The notes under the pieces were generated by a model. The model made no database searches. It was not told the DNA's origin and saw nothing but the letters and a program-made list of their open reading frames with translations. Shown here in pieces: positions 57,702 through 64,000 of a stretch of 64,000 nucleotides of DNA (its first letter is position 1; the number at the start of each line of letters is the position of its first letter). Source of the DNA: Diatrype stigma (Eukaryota > Ascomycota > Sordariomycetes > Xylariales > Diatrypaceae); NCBI GenBank assembly GCA_022225965.2, contig JAKJXP020000045.1, forward strand, positions 124,001 through 188,000, read 5' to 3'. A program made the position numbers and the translations under genes.

Positions 57702-58853
57702 GCCGAGGGTCTGCGGTTAACACAACCTTGGATGATACCGGCATCTGCATGTAAGATACACATGGGTATCTAAGCAGCTAAGGTAGGCTACTTCGTACCT
57801 ACATAATAGGCCGAGTCTGTCTTCTCCGTCAAAGAAAGGCTGTCTTGACTCTTGACTCTTGGCTACGTCATTCATTATACTTTTATACTTTTACTAGTAG
57901 TTGCCCTTGAACCCGAGACAATGGAACTGCATACCTAGGCTGGCCTGGCTGGGTATGCTGGCATGTAGGAAACTTTAAGCTGATTGACAGTTGCTAAGGT
58001 ATTGTTGGATCAGCCGGTAACAACCTATACTGCATATAATCTGCATACAAGCTACATGACGATCAGTCCCCCTAATAGAGATGCAGAGTAGATCGGTGGA
58101 AGAGTACTGAGAATTGCCGTATTCCGTGAGTGAGTGAGCTGGTGAGCACTATATTATCGACTATATTATCGACTATATTATACGTACGGCACGTACCTAC
58201 AACCCCTACATAGCACCTACATTGTAATAATATGATTGGGAGGCATTGGGAGGCAGGTTGGTCGAGACCTGACAGACCCGAGCGAGACATCCCGGTCCCA
58301 GACATCCTTCTGATCCTTCTATGCATGTGTTTATAGCCGTTTGGGAATAGCGCGGTTATGCAACGCCAGGTAGCCAGTTAAGTGGTGTAACTTTATTCCA
58401 ATCAAGCAAATGCCAATGCAAACTAGGTTGTTATCAGCTTAGCTCTGGATGCGAAGTAAATATTATTCATAAGTACTTCGTACCTCCTTCGCTTTTTATC
58501 CCAACTTCCAATCATCAACTGCATCCGAACCTTGGAACCTTTGCGATTTCAGCTGAAGCAAAGCCAGCCGCCGATTTCTTTCCATAATACCTCCATAATA
58601 CCTGCTCGAACTGTATATTGGCCGCGTTTATATACCCATACATAGTCCATCGACTTGTTAAATATTCTTGCGAAGACTGGATCTTGTCGCGTTTTGCCCT
58701 CTCCTTCTCAAACTGTGCTTCGCGTTGCCAAGTGCATCACTGCTCAAATCTTATACTCTTTGTATATTGTTAAGGTTAGGCCACGACTCAATGCTATAAT
58801 TGGCAAGTCAAAATCACGAGGTCGACAGAGCAGCATAATAGACAGTGGCTATC
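57702..58853. other. Divergent upstream region, no gene seen
   Basis: Between the minus-strand hypothetical gene and the plus-strand CorA-like gene. It holds three tandem copies of a 12-bp unit, ACTATATTATCG (58,148-58,183, last copy imperfect), and GTACTTCGT at 58,473-58,481, the complement of a word seen elsewhere. Confidence 0.55.
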
Positions 58854-60849
58854 ATGTCGCAATCCAACAACCACGAACCCTCTTCGTCGCCTGACAGCGC
58901 CGCTACTGAGAAGTTCCCTGATGTGCCAGACCTTAACATCGCCTCGCCATCTCCAGCATCACCCGAGGTCGCGACGACCGCGAGCGCACCCTCGAAAGTT
59001 CCCAGTTCCAGTAGCCGCAACCGCAGTAGTAGCAGGTCTCATATACAATACACCCTTGGTCTCGACACCGCCTCTACCCGCCGAGCGTCACAGTCCACTG
59101 GACTTGGCCCTCGTATCTCGCCCCTTTCCCCTACCGCTGGTCAGATCCGACGGCGCTCCACTCGAACCAACACCTTCCGAACTATCGAAGAATTTGAAGA
59201 GTTCGAGTCAGGACATCCAGGATGGAGGCCAGGTGCAGAGCCGGGTATGGATCCGTCCAAGCCCGACGGTGGACAACCAGGCGCGCTGCCGACCCTTCAC
59301 GCCACTTGCCAGATCACAGTCGTGGACTTCTCTCACACTGAGATGGAAGTACACGAGTTTGATAACCAAGAGCTGATCGAGTTCATGAAGAAACCACAGC
59401 CAAGTTGGGTCAAGTGCCGGTGGATCAATGTCAATGGCCTGTCATGGGATGTCATACAAGCGATAGGAGGTGCGAAGGACTTGCACCGTCTCGCAATCGA
59501 GGATATAATGAACACTAGGAATCGTACCAAGGTCGATTGGTACTCGAACCACGCCTTTATGATTCTAACCTGTCTCAAACTCGTGCGCCTAGTCGAAGAC
59601 GATAGCAGCAGCGACAGCGAGAGCAGCGACGATGACGACGACGACGATCGTAGCATCGCGGGCGAGGGGCCTATAAAAGGCGCTACCAGGAAGGTCAAGA
59701 GGTGGGTTCGGGGTAAAAGAGTCGAGCACCCAACTACTGCAAGCGTGCTCGAGAAAGGATCCAGGCCACCGCTCGCTGCTGGCCACAGCTTTACCCACCA
59801 ACCCAGCGATCTAGCACACGTTTTCGATCAAGAGACCCTCTGTACTCTACAGCGATTTCATGCTGCGTCAAACGACTCCCGCACAGAGTATATGGAGCAG
59901 CATTCGGCCCTGGCCGAAAGAAAGGTGGCCGTGATGGCTGAGCAGGTTGCGATGTTCATAACCTCTGACAACACGGTTATCGCATTCTTTGAGCAGTCGG
60001 CCGATGATGTGGAGGTGCCCATTCTCGAGCGGTTGAGGAGTCCTACGACGATTCTTCGGCAATCGTGCGATGCTTCTATGGTTGCGCAAGCTATCATCGA
60101 CGCAATCATTGATATGGCCATTCCCGTGACTGCCTGTTATTCCGATGTAGTAGGGGATTTGGAGGTCGACGTCCTCACGCATCCCAACATCAAGCATACC
60201 AAGAGCCTATATATCATCATTTCTGAGATCAACAAGATCTACAGCTTCGTCAATCCGATACAGACCCTGATCAACGCCCTCAAGGACCACAAGACGAAGT
60301 TAACTGGGGACCAAGTGAACAGAGAGCTTCTCAACCCTCTCGGGGGTGTGATTATCTCACCTTTGACCTATACCTACCTTGGTGATGTATACGATCACTG
60401 CGTTCTTATCACCGAGAACCTGACACAGATCAAGGAGTCGGCTAATCATATGATTGATCTCATCTTCAACACAATTGCGACATATCAGAATGAGAGTATG
60501 AAGCAACTAACAACAGCAACCATCATCTTCTTGCCGTTGACCTTCATTACTGGTTACTTCGGCCAGAATTTCCAGGACTTTCCTTCCACGTTTGGCAGTG
60601 TCATGTACTTGTAAGTCAACTCTACCCTGCGGCTTTTACGCTCTGGCATTGCTAATGATCCCTATCAGCTGGAAAATCGCAATTCCGGTATGCATCGGTA
60701 CCTGCCTCATCATGCTGCGCGAGTCGATCATCGACTGGGTGATGAGGAATTTCCAGCGGCGGCAAACCCGGGGCCTGAGAAAGAGGAGGAAGCAAAAGAT
60801 GAACAAAGCGCAAATCAACAAAGGGCCGAACTCTTCGAGGCCGTTCTAG
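58854..60849 (+). CDS. CorA-like divalent-metal transporter
   Basis: Two exons, 58854-60610 and 60669-60849 (phase 2, TT+C gives Phe), giving 645 aa. A disordered Ser-rich N-terminus (about 1-60) is followed by the cytosolic CorA funnel: [36 protein letters not shown], an acidic insertion of Ser and Asp (about 250-265), [17 protein letters not shown], and a long helix [20 protein letters not shown]. Two C-terminal membrane segments follow, [17 protein letters not shown] and [16 protein letters not shown]. The loop that normally carries GMN reads GQN. CorA proteins form pentameric channels for Mg2+ and related ions in the plasma or organelle membrane. Start is the ATG at 58,854; the tail is strongly basic. 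Confidence 0.9.
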
Positions 60850-62108
60850 GGATTCACTTCGGAGTACCACCCTGCACCATTTCCGCGACACAGTAATCCC
60901 GGAAAGGAGGTAACATCCTAACGAGACGAGACTACGATGCTTGATGATACCCCGCATAAACTATGGTTCCGTGTTTGCCGTGATAGATGGACAGACAGGT
61001 GGGTTATATCGAACTAGAATTTGGCCTTTGTGCATATATGATAGATCCCACTGCCGTCATTCATCCTTAATATAGAGTGTTTGCCTTGTTCCAACCTTGG
61101 CGCCCTTGAGATTCAGGTTTATTGCATATTTCTTTCCTCCGACTGGGTATATTATAGGCGAAGCTCTGAGAATACTGGTGACAACATACGAAGTATACGC
61201 TATTTCTACGTAACTAGTATTTATCCTGTATTATATGTTTATCATTGTATATCACGTTGGGCCAAGGATGCGTCGCTATCGAGGGGAGGACTGGATATTC
61301 CATGTTATCAATTTTGAGCCCGCATGCCCTCAAGCTAATTGCCAAGGTATCAGTAGTGTGATATCTACCTACTAAAGCCTTCCGTTTTACGTGTTTGGAC
61401 GACGAAGCCTCCTATCATCGCCAGTCTGGGGAAGACATCGGAACTATAATGTATGGTTCGACCAAAATTCCACCTGATCTTGTTGGATACCAGAAAGCAT
61501 GTAAGCATGATAGACGGCAACTAGTTACACCTGAAAGCCAGGAGGTACATTTGCGCCCCAAAAACCAAACTCAGCACAGTTGGTGCTCATATATTCGGAA
61601 GAGCGCTGAAAACCCGTCAACGATGGGCTCATGAAGTATCAGAGGCAGAAGAAGAGGGATCTGGGACGAATAGCAGAAAGGGGGCAGGAGACACGGACCC
61701 GACCTGACATAGCTGCAATCTTCAGCCGGTAATAGTGTGGACAGCTGTCAGCCATACCTTAACGTTAACCTGGAATCCTGAAGACTCGAAGTTATACCGA
61801 AACCTAAACCTCTCAGTTCACTTCGTACGGTATGAATAATACTTACCGGGAAAATCAAACAAAATAAATCTATCCAAACCAGATCCAGTTATGCACTCGT
61901 CCTTGCTACTTATCCCAGGAGTCTTAGGTGGCAGTTAGGGCCCGGGGCTGACGAAGGATTTTGTCAGCTGGCATGGCCAACTGCGGTCAGCACTGCCTGG
62001 GCTCTTCCGTGTAAGACGCCATGGAAGCTCCACCTACGCCTCCTTGTTACAACTTACAACTTACCGAAATCAACGCGACAATTCTTAGTTGTCGATCCCC
62101 AGGTCGTG
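60850..62108. other. Intergenic region, no gene seen
   Basis: No coding signal on either strand. ACGAAGTAT at about 61,188 is a near copy of the ACGAAGTAC word. Confidence 0.55.
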
Positions 62109-63635
62109 ATGGAAGCCCATAATGAGTCGGTAGCGGTCATCTCTAGGAGAGTCCGGGATTTCTATTCCAGGAAGGAGCCCTTCCGCGTCTACCATGGCTC
62201 GACCAACAGCACCCGGGCGTCTGCAAGGAGTCGCGACAACACGGTGGACACTAGCAAGCTGAACCACGTGTTGCGCGTCGACAAGGAGAGCAGGACTGCC
62301 CTCGTCGAACCCAACGTCTCCATGGACCAGTTGCTAGACGCGACATTGAAAGAGGGCTTTATACCGCCTGTAGTCATGGAGCTGCCCGCCATCACCGTCG
62401 GCGGCGGGTTCTCGGGCATGGCGGGGGAGAGCAGCTGCTTCCGGTACGGCCCGTTTGACTCCATCGTGAACTCGATCGAGATCGTGCTGGGCAACGGCGA
62501 TGTCGCGAAGGCCTCGCGGACCGAGAAGCCGGATCTGTTCTGGGGCGCTGTCTGCGCGTTCGGGACCATGGGGGTCGTCACGCTCGTGGAGCTCCAGCTG
62601 AGAGATGCCAAGGGTTTCGTCGAGCTGACGCACTATCCCCTGTCGAGCTTCTCCGCAGCCACGTCGAAGATACAGGAGGAGACCAAGAAGGAGGACGTCG
62701 ACTTCGTGGACGCCATCGCCTTCTCGCAGGATTCCATCGTGGTCTGTTCCGGCCGCCTTGTTGATGCCGTCCCTGCCGGCACCGCGCCAAGACGCTACAC
62801 GCGGCGGAGCGATCCCTGGTTTTATCTTGACGTCGAGAAGAGGACGGAGAAGGGCACGAAACAAGTGACGGACTATGTTCCCGTGACCGATTACTTCTTC
62901 AGGTGGGACCGTGGGGCTTTTTGGGTCGCGAGGTATGCGTTCCGGTACTTCCTGACACCATTCAATCGCATCACGCGATTCCTGCTCGACAAGTTCCTCC
63001 ACGCGAAAGTCATGTACCATGCGCTCCACAAGAGCGGCCTGTCGGACTCGTACGTCATCCAGGATGTCGGCGTGCCGTACGAAGCGGTCGATGAGTTTCA
63101 GGCCTGGTTGCACCAGAACCTGAACGTCTATCCGGTGTGGCTGTGTCCGATTCGGATCCGTCGGGACGCTCCGGACTCCCAGCACGGATTGCATGCCGAC
63201 TTTGCCGACCCGAGCAAGCCGGAAACACTCCTGAACTTCGGTGTCTGGGGCCCTGCCGCCCGGAACTACGACGAATTCGTCCGCCAGAACCGCGCTATCG
63301 AGCAGAAGGTGCAAGATCTCGGGGGCAAGAAGACGCTCTACGCGCACAATTATTATACGGAAGAGGAGTTCTGGAAGGTCTACAACAAGCCTCCCTACGA
63401 CGCGGTGCGCGAGAAGTACCATGCCTCTTGGCTGCCGAGTGTTTACAACAAAGTCGTCGTCGATGAAGTTGCAAAACAGGAGGCGATTGACGCCTCACGG
63501 TTACCGAACCGTCTTCGGAATGTTCGACCGATCCAGGGATTTTATGGTGTCTATAAAGCATGGAGGGGAGGGGACTACTTGCTCCAATCGAAAAAGAAGA
63601 ACGGCTCGCAAGGGTCATCAAAGAAAGAGAGTTAA
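62109..63635 (+). CDS. FAD-binding oxidoreductase, Delta(24)-sterol reductase (DHCR24/DIM1)-like
   Basis: One exon, 508 aa. The N-terminal FAD domain shows FRVYHGSTNSTR (about 25-36), VVMELPAITVGGGFSGMAGE (about 88-107) and FGTMGVVTLVEL. The C-terminal half has WFYLDVEKRTEKG, TDYFFRWDRGAFWVARYAF, VYPVWLCPIRI and NFGVWGP, all in the order of DHCR24 proteins. Animal and plant homologues reduce the 24(25) double bond of sterol side chains with NADPH and FAD in the ER. Ergosterol synthesis does not need that step, so the fungal substrate is uncertain. The animal/plant N-terminal membrane anchor is absent here. The C-terminus is Lys/Ser-rich. Start at ATG 62,109. Confidence 0.87.
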   Translation: MEAHNESVAVISRRVRDFYSRKEPFRVYHGSTNSTRASARSRDNTVDTSKLNHVLRVDKESRTALVEPNVSMDQLLDATLKEGFIPPVVMELPAITVGGGFSGMAGESSCFRYGPFDSIVNSIEIVLGNGDVAKASRTEKPDLFWGAVCAFGTMGVVTLVELQLRDAKGFVELTHYPLSSFSAATSKIQEETKKEDVDFVDAIAFSQDSIVVCSGRLVDAVPAGTAPRRYTRRSDPWFYLDVEKRTEKGTKQVTDYVPVTDYFFRWDRGAFWVARYAFRYFLTPFNRITRFLLDKFLHAKVMYHALHKSGLSDSYVIQDVGVPYEAVDEFQAWLHQNLNVYPVWLCPIRIRRDAPDSQHGLHADFADPSKPETLLNFGVWGPAARNYDEFVRQNRAIEQKVQDLGGKKTLYAHNYYTEEEFWKVYNKPPYDAVREKYHASWLPSVYNKVVVDEVAKQEAIDASRLPNRLRNVRPIQGFYGVYKAWRGGDYLLQSKKKNGSQGSSKKES

Positions 63636-63883
63636 CTCCATTAGAGCGATTCTCAATTTTCCCACCACAGCGTCATGTATTAATATGATTCAGCAGCATT
63701 CAGGGTAGATTCAACGCCATAATTATGAGCGACTTTGTCTAATTAATAGATAGATTGTACCTAGACTTATAGCCTTCACAATTTGCAATCTTCGAACGCT
63801 TTCCAAGGCTGAAGAACTGAAAAGGTTTAAATCCAAGGTCTCTCTATAAATATCCTCCACGGTCAAGTCAGAGCTTTCCTCCC

Positions 63884-64000
63884 TTAAGCCTCGCTGCGCT
63901 TGACAACGTAGGCGCCACGCTCAATCGTGTTGATGACGATGTAGCCGCTCTTGAAGTACGGGTAGTGGGACCAGGTTCCGACGAACTCGATCTCGCCACC
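63884..64000 (-). CDS. 3' end of a gene cut by the window edge
   Basis: The minus frame is open from the window end to a TAA at 63,886-63,884 and encodes the last 38 residues. They read EIEFVGTWSHYPYFKSGYIV and continue INTIERGAYVVKRSEA. All codons are GC-ending and the frame is clearly coding. The WSHYPYFKSGYI..IERG pattern resembles, from memory, the end of secreted fungal LVIVD / choice-of-anchor-type proteins; this is tentative. It is convergent with the DHCR24-like gene. Confidence 0.7.
   Translation of the reverse strand, partial: GGEIEFVGTWSHYPYFKSGYIVINTIERGAYVVKRSEA

Noticed and set aside
62334..63422. A 362-codon frame antisense to the DHCR24-like gene
   Set aside because: Shadow of the real exon, no motif.
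1..64000. CRISPR array, bacterial operon or phage features
   Set aside because: No regularly spaced direct repeats with unique spacers; spliceosomal introns and RIP show the DNA is fungal nuclear.

Overview
The window looks like nuclear DNA of a filamentous ascomycete (Pezizomycotina, probably Sordariomycetes). Genes have short GT..AG introns with CTNAC-like branch points. Coding DNA is GC-rich at third codon positions. Fungal-type families are present: an F-box protein, a 2EXR protein, a LAMMER kinase, a fungal CorA-like channel and a Zn(II)2Cys6 protein. Two AT-rich tracts are depleted in CA/TG but keep CG, the footprint of repeat-induced point mutation (RIP).

Left part (1-21.4 kb) is accessory in character. 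A RIP-destroyed Ty1/copia element fills 1-1.1 kb. It is followed by a membrane-anchored glycosyltransferase-like protein (3.1-5.1 kb), a secondary-metabolism type O-methyltransferase (6.8-8.3 kb) and a carbon-nitrogen hydrolase resembling N-carbamoyl-D-amino-acid amidohydrolases (8.8-10 kb). From about 12.2 to 18.8 kb there are only frame-broken coding relics, including a protein-kinase pseudogene. At 19.4-20.8 kb a minus-strand gene encodes a protein with two complete Zn(II)2Cys6 clusters in tandem, each split by a phase-0 intron at the same place. A second RIP tract and a possible LTR lie directly upstream of it.

Middle part (22.9-32.5 kb) holds an intron-containing tRNA-Arg(UCG), a mitochondrial sideroflexin, and then a gene-free stretch of about 7 kb carrying a 616-bp inverted-repeat MITE with a TA target duplication.

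Right part (32.5-64 kb) is ordinary gene-dense chromosome: LAMMER kinase, a large intronless disordered protein, a GNAT acetyltransferase, an F-box protein, a small Ala-rich hypothetical, a vacuolar-type alkaline phosphatase, a secreted intradiol dioxygenase, a secreted flavin amine oxidase, a 2EXR protein, a conserved hypothetical, a CorA-like transporter, a DHCR24-like FAD oxidoreductase, and the 3' end of one more gene at the right edge.

No operon-like system links these genes. The most unusual object is the tandem zinc-cluster gene. Next are the relic region, the MITE and a recurrent 10-bp intergenic palindrome. All splice sites were assigned by eye from frame continuity and consensus; no database search or RNA evidence was available.
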